A stretch of DNA of 64,000 nt from Pseudoroseomonas cervicalis (GTDB lineage: Bacteria; Pseudomonadota; Alphaproteobacteria; Acetobacterales; Acetobacteraceae): the NCBI RefSeq assembly GCF_030818485.1, contig NZ_JAUTAJ010000004.1, positions 2,947,501 through 3,011,500 of the forward strand. Direction: 5' to 3'. The notes under the pieces were generated by a model, which worked only from the letters and a program-made list of their open reading frames with translations, did not search any database and had not been told where the DNA came from. Both the position numbers and the translations under genes were made by a program. How positions within the stretch are numbered: position 1 is the first letter of the stretch; each line of letters opens with the position of its first letter. Shown piece by piece: positions 25,445 through 33,253 of this stretch.

Positions 25445-26214
25445 TGCAGGAGCTGATCGCGGCGGCCGAAGCGGCCGCCGAGGCGGCGGGGGCGGTCATC
25501 CGCCCCCTTTTCCGTTCCGCCCTGCTGGTCGAGGCCAAGGGCGATGCCAGCCCGGTGACGGAGGCCGACCGCGCCGCCGAGCGCGCGATCCGCGCCCTGC
25601 TGGCCGAGCGGTTTCCCGGCCATGGCGTGATCGGCGAGGAATACGGCGCCGAGCGGGCGGATGCCGAGTATGTCTGGGTGATCGACCCGATCGACGGCAC
25701 CCGCGCCTTCGTCACCGGCCGTCCGCTCTTCGGCAGCCTGATCGGGCTGCTGCACAAGGGCCGCCCGGTGCTGGGCCTGATCGACCAGCCCGCCACCGGC
25801 GAGCGCTGGCTGGGCGTCGCGGGCCAGCCCCTGCAGTTCCGCAGCCCGATGGGCGGCACGCCGCGCACCCGCCGCTGCGCCGCGCTGTCCGAGGCCGAGC
25901 TCTCCTGCACCAGCCCGGACATGTTTTCCCCCGCTCAGGCGCCGCGCCACGCGAAGCTTCGCCAGGCGGTCCGCCGCGTCACCTGGGGCGGCGATTGCTA
26001 CGCCTATGGGCTGGTCGCGCTGGGCCTGGTCGATGTCATCGCCGAGGGCGACCTGAAGCCCTGGGACTGGGTGGCGCTGCAGCCGGTGCTCGAATCGGCG
26101 GGCGGCAGCCTGACCGACTGGCAGGGCCAGCCGCTCCGCCTGGACGGGCCGGGCGAGGTGATCGCGCTGGGCGACCGCTCGCTGCTGCCGGCGGTGATCG
26201 ACGCGCTGAGCTGA
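25444..26214 (+). CDS. Inositol monophosphatase family protein, histidinol-phosphatase-like
   Basis: A 256-residue Mg2+-dependent phosphatase of the IMPase fold. GEEYGAE supplies the first metal ligands, WVIDPIDGTRAFVTGRPLFG is the IMPase signature, and KPWDWVALQPVLESAGG the C-terminal metal site (W-D). The DPIDGTRAFVTG and TWGGDCYAYG wording resembles HisN-type histidinol phosphatases of alphaproteobacteria, so histidine synthesis is the best guess. It starts one base inside the cytochrome c stop. A strong terminator follows. Confidence 0.87.
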   Translation: MQELIAAAEAAAEAAGAVIRPLFRSALLVEAKGDASPVTEADRAAERAIRALLAERFPGHGVIGEEYGAERADAEYVWVIDPIDGTRAFVTGRPLFGSLIGLLHKGRPVLGLIDQPATGERWLGVAGQPLQFRSPMGGTPRTRRCAALSEAELSCTSPDMFSPAQAPRHAKLRQAVRRVTWGGDCYAYGLVALGLVDVIAEGDLKPWDWVALQPVLESAGGSLTDWQGQPLRLDGPGEVIALGDRSLLPAVIDALS

Positions 26215-26234
26215 GTGCCCGCGAAGCGGGCATG

Positions 26235-26265
26235 AAAAAAGGCCGGGGTTTCGCCCCGGCCTTTT
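26235..26265. terminator. Bidirectional intrinsic terminator
   Basis: 8-bp stem GGCCGGGG/CCCCGGCC (26241-26248/26254-26261), loop TTTCG, TTTT after it and AAAAAA before it. It serves the hisN-like gene (+) and the nfu gene (-), which converge here. Confidence 0.92.
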
Positions 26266-26290
26266 GCGTTCGCGCGCCGCGGCGGGGCGC

Positions 26291-26854
26291 TCAGGCGTCG
26301 ACCTGCTCCACCGCCATCACCTCCGGCACGTAGTGGCGCAGCATGTTCTCGACGCCGTGCTTCAGCGTGGCGCGGGAGGAGGGGCAGCCCGAGCAGGCGC
26401 CCTGCAGGTGCAGCTTGACGATGCCGTCGCGGAAGCCGCGGAAGACGATGTCGCCGCCATCGCCGGCGACGGCCGGGCGCACCCGGGTGTCCAGCAGCTC
26501 CTTGATCTGGGCGACGATCTCGGCATCGGCCGGGTCGCTATCCTCCAGCGCGGCGTCGCCCTCGGCCTCCAGCACCACCGGGCGGCCGGCCATGAAATGC
26601 TCCATGATGGCGCCCAGCACCTGCGGCTTCAGCGCCTGCCACTCGACACCCTCGACCTTGGTGACGGTGACGAAATCGCTGCCGAGGAAGATGCGCGCCA
26701 CGCCGTCCAGGCCGAACAGCCGCTCGGCCAGCGGCGAGCGGGCGGCGCTTTCGGCGCTGGTGAAATCGGCGGTGCCGCGGCTGCCCATCACGTCCTGGCC
26801 GGGCAGGAACTTCAGGGTGGCGGGGTTCGGGGTCGCTTCCGTCTCGATGAACAT
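26291..26854 (-). CDS. Nfu-type iron-sulfur carrier/scaffold protein
   Basis: A 187-residue two-domain protein. An N-terminal Nfu_N domain (MFIETEATPNPATLKFLPG ... VKVEGVEW-like segment) and a C-terminal NifU domain (~105-180) hold the cluster-binding cysteines in GACSGCPSS (CxxC). It carries [4Fe-4S] clusters to apo-proteins. The N-terminal domain is intact, unlike some NfuA proteins with a degenerate A-type domain, making it closer to mitochondrial NFU1. Monocistronic by context. Confidence 0.92.
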   Translation of the reverse strand: MFIETEATPNPATLKFLPGQDVMGSRGTADFTSAESAARSPLAERLFGLDGVARIFLGSDFVTVTKVEGVEWQALKPQVLGAIMEHFMAGRPVVLEAEGDAALEDSDPADAEIVAQIKELLDTRVRPAVAGDGGDIVFRGFRDGIVKLHLQGACSGCPSSRATLKHGVENMLRHYVPEVMAVEQVDA

Positions 26855-27046
26855 GGGATTCGGGCTTTTCCTTAGCGCGGCTCCGCCGGGATGGGCGATC
26901 GGGGCGGAAGGGCGTCGGCCCGTTCGGGCCGGATTCGTCTGCGCCCGATGTGGGCCATAAGGCGGCGCGCTGCAAGCGCCGGACGCGACCCGCAGGGCAG
27001 GGGTGCAAGAAGGCGCGCCCCGGCCCGGCGGCCGCCCTGACGAGAA

Positions 27047-27526
27047 TCAGGTGACGCGGTCGAGTTCCCGGTCGTCCAGATTGCCGGGCACGATGGTCAG
27101 CGGCACGCGCAGCCGCGGCGCGTAGCGGCCGGTCAGCGCGGTGATCAGCGGCCCCGGCCCGCTGCCATTGCTGGCGCTGGCCAGGATCAGGATCGACAGG
27201 CGCGGATCCTCCTCCAGCAGGGTCAGCAGCGCGTCGCGCGGCTCGCCCTCGCGGATCAGCAGAATCGGCAGGCCGCCGGTGATCTCCTGCACCTCGGCGG
27301 CCAGCGCCGAGAGCAGCTTCTCGGCATCCTCGCGCCGTTCCTCCTGCAGCATGGCGCCGACGCCGGCCCATTCCACCGTGCCTTCCGGCTCGATCACCCG
27401 CAGCAGGGCGACGCGGCCGCCGCCATTGCGGGCGCGCAGACAGGCATAGCGCAGCGCCGTGTGGCGCTCCGGGCTGTCATCGACCACTACCAGGAAGACG
27501 CGGTCGCGCCGGGCGGCTTCGGGCAT
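27047..27526 (-). CDS. Universal stress protein, UspA family
   Basis: A 159-residue single Usp domain. FLVVVDDSPERHTALRYAC forms the first strand and ATP-side aspartate; ILILASASNGSGPGPLITALTGRYA resembles the G-2x-G-9x-G-S/T nucleotide loop, somewhat degraded. It starts with the codon next to the TIGR02186-like stop (TGA ATG) behind a GGAGGGG RBS, so it is the third gene of the TauE operon. Confidence 0.87.
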   Translation of the reverse strand: MPEAARRDRVFLVVVDDSPERHTALRYACLRARNGGGRVALLRVIEPEGTVEWAGVGAMLQEERREDAEKLLSALAAEVQEITGGLPILLIREGEPRDALLTLLEEDPRLSILILASASNGSGPGPLITALTGRYAPRLRVPLTIVPGNLDDRELDRVT

Positions 27527-28447
27527 TCATCCCCTCCGGAACAGCACGCTGCCCAGCCAGCCGGCCATGGCCGCCAGCAGGATGCAGACCAGCCCGTATA
27601 CCACCGGCCGTTCCTCGGCGACATCGGCGATGCGGGCGGCGGTTCCCACCCGCTCCACCCGGAAGCCCAGCTCCTGCCGGGCGACCACGCGGCCATCGCG
27701 CACCAGCAGCACCTCCACCCGGTAGTCGCCGGTGCCGACGGTGGCCGGCAGCGGCAGCCGGGCGCGGAACAGCCGGGCGCCGGAGATGTGCAGCGGCTCC
27801 TCCTCCTCATGCCACAGCCCGGCCTGCTGCTTCAGCTGCATCAGGGCGGCGCGGAATTCCGGCTGCTGCTCGCCGGTGGAGGCGAGGGGGAGGTATTCCA
27901 GGCCGAGGCGCTTCGCCTGGCGCTCCTCCTCCTCCAGCATCTGGCGCAGCGGGCGGGTGCCGGTCAGCAGGTAGAAGCCGGGCACCTGGCGGAACCGGGC
28001 GGAGGGGCCGTTCAGCCAGAGGCCCAGCACGCGGATCTTGCGGCGCACCACCATGGGCTCGGGCACCGCGCTCTGCGCCACCACCAGCACGTCGTCGCCG
28101 GATTCGCCCAGCAGCCGCTCGGTGGCGCCGAAGACCAGCACCTCGGTGCCGCTGAAGCCGGTGGTGATGTCGACACGGGTCTGCGACAGCTCGGCCACCA
28201 GGGGCGGGCGGGCGGCGCTGGGCTGGCCGGGCGGCGGGGGCGGCGGCACCGGCAGGGCCTGGGCCGGGCGCGGGGTGGCGCGGCGCGGCGCGGGGGCGGG
28301 GGCCGGCGTGGGCGCGGCGGTCTCCGGCGCGGGGGCGGGCGTGGGGGCAGGCGCGGGCGTGGGCGCAGGCGATTGCGCCTGCGCCGCGCCACCGGCCAGC
28401 AGCGCCAGCGACAGCAGCGCCGCGCGGAGCCGCCCGGCCGCGCTCAT
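27527..28447 (-). CDS. TIGR02186-like membrane protein with Ala/Pro-rich N-terminus
   Basis: A 306-residue protein with a signal sequence (LRAALLSLALLAGGAAQA), a low-complexity PAPTPAPA region (~25-75), a conserved periplasmic body (LVAELSQTRVDITTGFSGTEVLVFGA, FRQVPGFYLLTGTRPL) and one C-terminal membrane helix (VVYGLVCILLAAMAGWLGSVLF). It matches what I recall of the family regularly encoded beside TauE/SafE permeases in alphaproteobacteria; the role is unproven, possibly a partner in sulfur-compound export. ATG 28447 overlaps the permease stop (ATGA). Confidence 0.82.
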   Translation of the reverse strand: MSAAGRLRAALLSLALLAGGAAQAQSPAPTPAPAPTPAPAPETAAPTPAPAPAPRRATPRPAQALPVPPPPPPGQPSAARPPLVAELSQTRVDITTGFSGTEVLVFGATERLLGESGDDVLVVAQSAVPEPMVVRRKIRVLGLWLNGPSARFRQVPGFYLLTGTRPLRQMLEEEERQAKRLGLEYLPLASTGEQQPEFRAALMQLKQQAGLWHEEEEPLHISGARLFRARLPLPATVGTGDYRVEVLLVRDGRVVARQELGFRVERVGTAARIADVAEERPVVYGLVCILLAAMAGWLGSVLFRRG

Positions 28448-29358
28448 ACCGGGATCGGGCCCACGGCGAAGAGGCTGTCCGGCGTCGCCACCAGCCCCCA
28501 GAGCAGGCTGAGCGCCACCCCCAGCACCAGCAGGCCGAGCAAAGCGCGCGTCTCCTCGCCGCGCAGGCGGGTGCCCATGCTGGCGCCGAACTGCGCCCCG
28601 GCGACGCCGCCCACCAGCAGCAGGAGAGTGAGAACAATGTCGACGCTGCCGGTGGAGACCGCCTGCAGCAGCGTCACATTGGCGGCGACGAACACCACCT
28701 GGAACAGCGAGGTGCCGATCACCACCGCCGTCGGCATGCCGAGCAGGTAGATCATCGCCGGCACCAGCATGAAGCCGCCGCCGACGCCCATCACCGCCGA
28801 CAGCACGCCGATGCCGAAGCCCACCACCAGCGGCGGGATGACCGAGATGTAGAGGCGCGACTTGCGGAAGCGCAGCTTCAGCGGCAGGCCATGCATCCAG
28901 AGATGCGCGTGCAGCCGGGCCGGCGCCACCTGGCGGCGGCGGCGGATGATGGCGCGCACGCTCTCGCGCACCATCAGCGCGCCGACCGTGCCCAGGATGA
29001 CGACATAGAAGACCGAGACGGCGAGATCGACCTGCCCCTGCCGTCGCAGCCAGGCAAAGAGCTGCACCCCGGCGAAGGAGCCGAGGAAGCCGCCGGCCAG
29101 CAGCACCACCCCCATGCGCGGGTCGACATTGCCGCGCCGCCATTGCGCGATCAGGCCGGAGACCGAGGCGCCCAGCGTCTGGTTGGCGCCGGAGGCGACG
29201 GCGACGGGGGCGGGAATGCCGATCAGGATCAGCAGCGGCGTCAGCAGGAAGCCGCCGCCCACGCCGAACAGGCCGGACAGCCAGCCCACCCCGAACCCGA
29301 TGCCCAGCAGCAGCAGCGCATCCACCGACATCTCGGCGATCGGCAGATAGACCTGCAT
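28444..29358 (-). CDS. TauE/SafE family sulfite/sulfonate exporter-like permease
   Basis: A 304-residue permease with about eight membrane helices in two related halves, each opening with the family's glycine-rich signature (GWLSGLFGVGGGFLLTPLL near 25 and GVLSAVMGVGGGFMLVPAM near 180). It is predicted to export small sulfur-containing or organic anions. It is the first gene of a three-gene operon with the TIGR02186-like protein and a Usp. The substrate is inferred from the family only. Confidence 0.9.
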   Translation of the reverse strand: MQVYLPIAEMSVDALLLLGIGFGVGWLSGLFGVGGGFLLTPLLILIGIPAPVAVASGANQTLGASVSGLIAQWRRGNVDPRMGVVLLAGGFLGSFAGVQLFAWLRRQGQVDLAVSVFYVVILGTVGALMVRESVRAIIRRRRQVAPARLHAHLWMHGLPLKLRFRKSRLYISVIPPLVVGFGIGVLSAVMGVGGGFMLVPAMIYLLGMPTAVVIGTSLFQVVFVAANVTLLQAVSTGSVDIVLTLLLLVGGVAGAQFGASMGTRLRGEETRALLGLLVLGVALSLLWGLVATPDSLFAVGPIPV

Positions 29359-29451
29359 CGCGTTCCCGTCTTCGAAGCCATCATCCCGCGGCCGGACAGG
29401 TGTCGCCTGCCGCCGCGCCGCACAAGGGACATTCCGAATGCGGCAAGTCTT

Positions 29452-29491
29452 GGGCTAAAGCGTCAGAACAGCCCTGGTTGAGGGCTTTTTT
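29452..29491 (+). promoter_or_regulatory. Terminator/antiterminator-like leader of the 5'-nucleotidase gene
   Basis: AGCCCT/AGGGCT (29470-29475/29481-29486) followed by six T forms an intrinsic terminator only 12 bases before the ATG at 29504. GGGCT at 29452-29456 can pair instead with AGCCC 29470-29474, which would disrupt the terminator. The upstream gene is divergent, so a terminator here can only act on this gene's own leader. Confidence 0.5.
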
Positions 29492-29503
29492 CGGGATCGT
29501 CGC

Positions 29504-31114
29504 ATGCAGCTCTCCCGTCGTGGCCTGCTGGCCACCGCCCTCGCCACCCCTTTCGCCGCGCCGCTGGCCCTGCCGGCGCTGCACCGCGCCCGGGCCGAGG
29601 CCGCGTCGCGCCTTGCCCTGCTGCACCTGAACGATTTCCACGCCAAGCATGACGGGCAGCAGGGCAGCGGCGCGGCCTGCCGGCTGGACCGGCCGCCCTG
29701 CCTCGGCGGCAGCGCCCGGCTGGCCAGCGGGCTCGACCTGCTGGAGGCCGAGGCGCGCGCCGAGGGCCGGCCTTCGCTGCGGCTCGATGCCGGCGACCAG
29801 TTCACCGGCAGCCTCTACCACACCGCGCATGCGGGCCGGGCGGAGGCGGCGGTGCAGCGCGCCACCCGCACCCAGGCCATGGCGCTGGGCAATCATGAAT
29901 TCGATGGCGGGCCGGCGCGGCTGGCCGCCTATGCGGCGCTGCTGCCCTTCCCGCTGCTCTCGGCCAATCTGGACGCGACGCGGGAGCCCTCGCTGCAGGG
30001 CGCCTTCCGCAGCCATGTGGTGTTCGCCTCCGGCGGCGCGCGGCTCGGCATCATCGGCCTGACCACGGAGACGACGCCGCAGGCCTCCAGCCCGGGGCCG
30101 ACGCTCGCCTTCCGCGACGCGCGCGAGGCGGCGGAGCGCGCCATCGCCGCGATCCGCGCCGAGGGGCCGGCGACCATCGTGCTGCTGTCGCATCTGGGGC
30201 TGGCCGCCGACCAGGCGCTGGCCGCCAGCCTGCCGGGGGTGGATGTCATCCTGGGCGGGCATTCGCACACGCTGCTGGCCGATCTGCCGGGGGCGGACGG
30301 GCCCTCGCCCACCCTGGTGGACGGGCCGGACCGGATGGTGCGCATCCTGCAGGCCGGCGCCTATGGCCGCTGGGCCGGGCGCTTCGACCTGGACCTAGCG
30401 CCGGATGGGCGCGTGCTGGCGCATGGCGGGCGGGTGCTGCCGATCACCCCCGATCTGCCGGAGGAGCCGGCGGTGGCGGCGATCGTCGCCGAATATGGCC
30501 GGCCGCTGGCCGAGCTGCGCGCCCGCCCGGTCGGCCGCAGCCCGGCGGCGCTGCCCAACACCGAATGCCGCAAGGGCGAATGCGCCCTCGGCAGCCTGGT
30601 GGCCGAGGCGATGCTGGCCGCCGTGCCCGGCGCCGAGATCGCGGTGACCAATGGCGGCGGGCTGCGCGCCGGCCTGCCGGAGGGGGCGGTCTCGCTGGGC
30701 GATGTGCTGGAGGTGCTGCCCTTCGGCAACACCCTGGCCACGCTGACGCTCCGCGGCGGCGATCTGCGCGCCACGCTGGAGGCCGGGCTCGCCCGCTATG
30801 CCGAGAATGGCGGTGGCTTCCCGCAGGTGGCCGGGCTGCGCTACGGCTTCGACCCGGCGGCGCCGGCCGGGCAGCGGCTGCGCGGTGTCGAGGTGGCGGA
30901 GGCGGGCGGCTTCCGCCCGCTCGACGATGCCCGCGCCTATCGCGTGGTGACCAACAATTTCAACCGGCGCGGCGGCGACGGCTATGTCGCCTTCCGCGAC
31001 CGGGCGCTGGACGCCTATGACAATGGCCCGCCGCTGGAGGATGTGGCGGCGGCCTATCTGGCGGCGGATGGCGCCTTCCGCACCCGGCTCGATGGCCGCA
31101 TCACCCGGCGCTGA
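29504..31114 (+). CDS. Tat-exported bifunctional metallophosphatase/5'-nucleotidase (UshA-like)
   Basis: A 536-residue periplasmic nucleotidase. A twin-arginine signal (LSRRGLLATALATPFAAP) precedes the metallophosphatase domain: HLNDFHAKHD (~46), DAGDQFTGSL (~101), GNHEFDGG (~128), LSHLGLAADQ (~228) and GGHSHTLL (~248) carry the dinuclear-metal ligands. The C-terminal 5'-nucleotidase domain (~340-530) has TNGGGLRAGLPEG and NNFNRRGGDGY. It hydrolyses nucleotides, with phosphate and purine salvage as the likely role. Its leader carries a possible attenuator. Confidence 0.9.
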   Translation: MQLSRRGLLATALATPFAAPLALPALHRARAEAASRLALLHLNDFHAKHDGQQGSGAACRLDRPPCLGGSARLASGLDLLEAEARAEGRPSLRLDAGDQFTGSLYHTAHAGRAEAAVQRATRTQAMALGNHEFDGGPARLAAYAALLPFPLLSANLDATREPSLQGAFRSHVVFASGGARLGIIGLTTETTPQASSPGPTLAFRDAREAAERAIAAIRAEGPATIVLLSHLGLAADQALAASLPGVDVILGGHSHTLLADLPGADGPSPTLVDGPDRMVRILQAGAYGRWAGRFDLDLAPDGRVLAHGGRVLPITPDLPEEPAVAAIVAEYGRPLAELRARPVGRSPAALPNTECRKGECALGSLVAEAMLAAVPGAEIAVTNGGGLRAGLPEGAVSLGDVLEVLPFGNTLATLTLRGGDLRATLEAGLARYAENGGGFPQVAGLRYGFDPAAPAGQRLRGVEVAEAGGFRPLDDARAYRVVTNNFNRRGGDGYVAFRDRALDAYDNGPPLEDVAAAYLAADGAFRTRLDGRITRR

Positions 31115-31135
31115 GAGAAGGGCGGCCGGACCCTG

Positions 31136-31429
31136 TCAGGCCGGCTGCCAGACCCAGCCGCCGCGCGCATCGCGGCGGAAGCGGCCCTGCTGCAGCCGGG
31201 CCAGGCCGGTCGCCGGCCGCGGCGCGGCGGGCGCGAGCCGGGGCGGCGCCGGCGGCGGCACCAGGTCGCAGGCCGCCACCGCATAGCCCAGCCGGCACAG
31301 GGCGATGGCGATCGCCTCGGGCGGCGTGCCGGGCGGCAGCGCCTGGCGCAGTGCCGCCGCCAGTTCGGGGCGGCGGCGCAGATCCTCGGCCAGGCGCTGC
31401 AGCTCGGCGGTCATGGGCGGGGCGGGCAT
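31136..31429 (-). CDS. Nif11-like peptide without GG site (divergent family member)
   Basis: 97 residues (92 if ATG 31414 is used). The N-terminal part, MTAELQRLAEDLRRRPELAAALRQ then AIALCRLGYAVAACDL in pieces, aligns with the leaders of the four peptides encoded upstream. It lacks the LDGV(A/T)GG cleavage site; the tail is instead proline-rich, basic and aromatic (RFRRDARGGWVWQPA). It is the last of five same-strand small genes. It may be an immunity or accessory protein, or a decayed precursor. Confidence 0.65.
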   Translation of the reverse strand: MPAPPMTAELQRLAEDLRRRPELAAALRQALPPGTPPEAIAIALCRLGYAVAACDLVPPPAPPRLAPAAPRPATGLARLQQGRFRRDARGGWVWQPA

Positions 31430-31446
31430 GGGCGGTCCCGCCGGTG

Positions 31447-31806
31447 TCAGTGCGACAGCTGCGCCGAGAGGGATGCCAGCATTGCCCAAGGGTCGATGAC
31501 CTGGCCCGGCTTGTCCGTGAACGGGACGGCCGAGCTGGAGATGAAGGAGGCGCCACCGGTCACGCCATCCAGCGCCGCGTCCGGCAGGGCCGCGCCATCG
31601 GATGGCGGGCCGGCGGATGGCTGGCCGGGGAGCTGCCCACGGCTGGCCTGCAGATCGGCGGCCTCGATCGCATAGCCATGGCTCTGCAGCCGGGCGGCGG
31701 CGTCCTCCAGGCTGCGGCATGGCGCCAGCTCGGCTGCCAAGGTCTGGCGCAGCGCATGGTCCTGGCCCAGCGCCAGGGCCAGTCGCTGCAGTTCCGATGT
31801 GCTCAT
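31447..31806 (-). CDS. Nif11-type RiPP precursor peptide 4 (GG leader)
   Basis: 119 residues. Leader 1-85 starts MSTSELQRLALALGQDHALR and contains CRSLEDAAARLQSHGYAIEAADL, the Nif11-like leader pattern, then a longer Ser/Pro/Gly linker and LDGVTGG as peptidase cleavage site. The predicted core is 34 residues beginning ASFISSSAVPF and ending LSAQLSH; no cysteine in the core. AAGGAG lies upstream of ATG 31806. It follows precursor 3 by 61 bases on the same strand. Confidence 0.8.
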   Translation of the reverse strand: MSTSELQRLALALGQDHALRQTLAAELAPCRSLEDAAARLQSHGYAIEAADLQASRGQLPGQPSAGPPSDGAALPDAALDGVTGGASFISSSAVPFTDKPGQVIDPWAMLASLSAQLSH

Positions 31807-31867
31807 CGCGGGGCTCCTTGTCTCCAGGCGGGTCATCCGGCGCGCCCGGCCGGTGTCGGGGTGGTGG

Positions 31868-32158
31868 TTACGGCGTCACGCTGCCCAGGCCGCCTTTGAG
31901 GAAAGGCACCGCCTTGCTGGCCACGCTGCTGAGGATGTCGAACAGGCCGCCACCGGCCACGCCATCCAGCGCGGTATCCGACAAGGCGGTGCCGCTGGTC
32001 TGCAACGCGGCGGCCTCGATTGCATAGCCATGGCGCTGCAGCACGGCGCTGGCCTCCGCCGCCGTCCGGCATGGCGCCAGCGCCGCGCCCAGCGTTGCGC
32101 GCAGCGCGCTGTCCTGGCGCAGCGCCAGGGCCAGGCACTGCAGCTCCGCTTCGCTCAT
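31868..32158 (-). CDS. Nif11-type RiPP precursor peptide 3 (GG leader)
   Basis: 96 residues. Leader 1-70: MSEAELQCLALALRQDSALR, CRTAAEASAVLQRHGYAIEAA, then LDGVAGG. The predicted 26-residue core starts GLFDILSSVASKAVPFLK and ends GSVTP. It is an amphipathic, Gly-starting, cysteine-free helix-like sequence closely related to the core of precursor 1 (GLWDILNSVAAKAVPFLK). ATG 32158 is preceded by AAGGA. No modification enzyme is encoded nearby. Confidence 0.82.
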   Translation of the reverse strand: MSEAELQCLALALRQDSALRATLGAALAPCRTAAEASAVLQRHGYAIEAAALQTSGTALSDTALDGVAGGGLFDILSSVASKAVPFLKGGLGSVTP

Positions 32159-32330
32159 TCCTGGCTGTCCTTCTCGGGGTGGCGGCGGCCGCCGGCTCTC
32201 GGGCATTGGGTGGAGGATGGGACGGGCATCCGCGCCCGCTGCCGACCCGGCGCCACGGCCCGGGCAGGGCAGTGGCGCAAAGTCCGGGCTGGGGGCGGCG
32301 GCGTGAGGGCCAGGTGCGGTTCTGCCGGCA

Positions 32331-32660
32331 TCAGCCCGGTGGCTTCGCGGAGAAGGGCAACAGCATCTCCGAGAACGGGCCGATCTTGTCCAGGATGTCC
32401 GCGAAGGGCCCGATCCCGCCCAGGAAGGAGCCGGGCCCGCCCGTGGAGGTGCCCCCTGCCACGCCGTCCAGCGCCGTGTCCGGCAGGGCGGCGCCCGCGG
32501 CCTGCAGCGCGGCGGCGTCGACCGCGTAGCCATGCCGCTGCAGCAGGGCGGCGGCTTCCTCCGCACTGCGGCACTGCGCCAGCCCGGCATCCAGCGTCTC
32601 GCGCAGCGCGCTGTCCTGGCGCAGCGCCAGGGCCAGGCGCTGCAGCTCCGATGCACTCAT
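32331..32660 (-). CDS. Nif11-type RiPP precursor peptide 2 (GG leader)
   Basis: 109 residues. Leader 1-70 begins MSASELQRLALALRQDSALR, nearly identical to precursor 3 over the first 20 residues, with CRSAEEAAALLQRHGYAVDAA and LDGVAGG. The predicted 39-residue core (TSTGGPGSFLGGIGPFADIL to FSAKPPG) is Gly/Pro/Phe-rich, contains two IGPF motifs and has no cysteine. AGAGGGA RBS upstream. A 172-base interval without an obvious gene separates it from precursor 3. Confidence 0.82.
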   Translation of the reverse strand: MSASELQRLALALRQDSALRETLDAGLAQCRSAEEAAALLQRHGYAVDAAALQAAGAALPDTALDGVAGGTSTGGPGSFLGGIGPFADILDKIGPFSEMLLPFSAKPPG

Positions 32661-32708
32661 GGTGGTTGTCCCTCTTGCCGCCTGCTCATCAATGATATCC
32701 GGCCGGCC

Positions 32709-32978
32709 TCAGGGTGCTTTCAGAAAAGGCACCGCCTTCGCCGCCACGCTGTTGAGGATGTCCCAGAGGCCGCCGCCGGCCACGCCGTCCAGCGCCGCCT
32801 CCGGCAGGGCGGCGCCGGCGGGCGGCCATTCGCCGGCCTCGACCGCATAGCCATGGCGCCGCAGCAGGGCGGCGGCGGCCTCGGCGGTATCGCATCGTGC
32901 CAGCGCCGCGCCGAGCCGGTCGCGCAAACCCGGCTGTTGGCGCAGATCCTGCTCCAGACGCTGCCATTCCCCGCGCAT
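32709..32978 (-). CDS. Nif11-type RiPP precursor peptide 1 (GG leader)
   Basis: 89 residues and the first gene of the array. The leader MRGEWQRLEQDLRQQPGLRD is the most diverged, but CDTAEAAAALLRRHGYAVEAG and LDGVAGG are kept. The predicted 20-residue core GLWDILNSVAAKAVPFLKAP is the shortest and resembles the core of precursor 3. A strong AGGAGG RBS precedes ATG 32978. The promoter must lie in the 275-base interval shared with the divergent ABC transporter operon; I could not fix it. Confidence 0.82.
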   Translation of the reverse strand: MRGEWQRLEQDLRQQPGLRDRLGAALARCDTAEAAAALLRRHGYAVEAGEWPPAGAALPEAALDGVAGGGLWDILNSVAAKAVPFLKAP

Positions 32979-33253
32979 GCCTTGCCTCCTTCTCCGGCGC
33001 GGCCCTGGCGCCGGGCGCCGGCCGCAAAGGCATCCTAGCGCCGCTCATGCCCGCCATCGATTGCGGTGCGGCTCAATCTTGGCCTTGCGCGTCTCGACCT
33101 CTCAGGCATGTTCCATTCTGTGGAGGAAAAGACCGGAGCCCGTGCCGATTAACGGCACAAGAATTGCTTGGAAAAAGCGACCTCCGGCTTTGCGGCGCGC
33201 CTTCCCGCCGGGAGCCATCCTGCCGCACCATCCTCCCTCACCGAGGAGACGCC

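Noticed and set aside
31136..32978. Lanthipeptide precursors
   Set aside because: The leaders fit the Nif11 type, but the predicted cores have no cysteine and no LanM/LanB/LanC gene is present, so thioether rings cannot be claimed.
32979..33253. Sigma-54 promoter for the RiPP array
   Set aside because: A CGGCACGG resembles a -24 element on the minus strand, but no TGC-type -12 element follows at the right distance.
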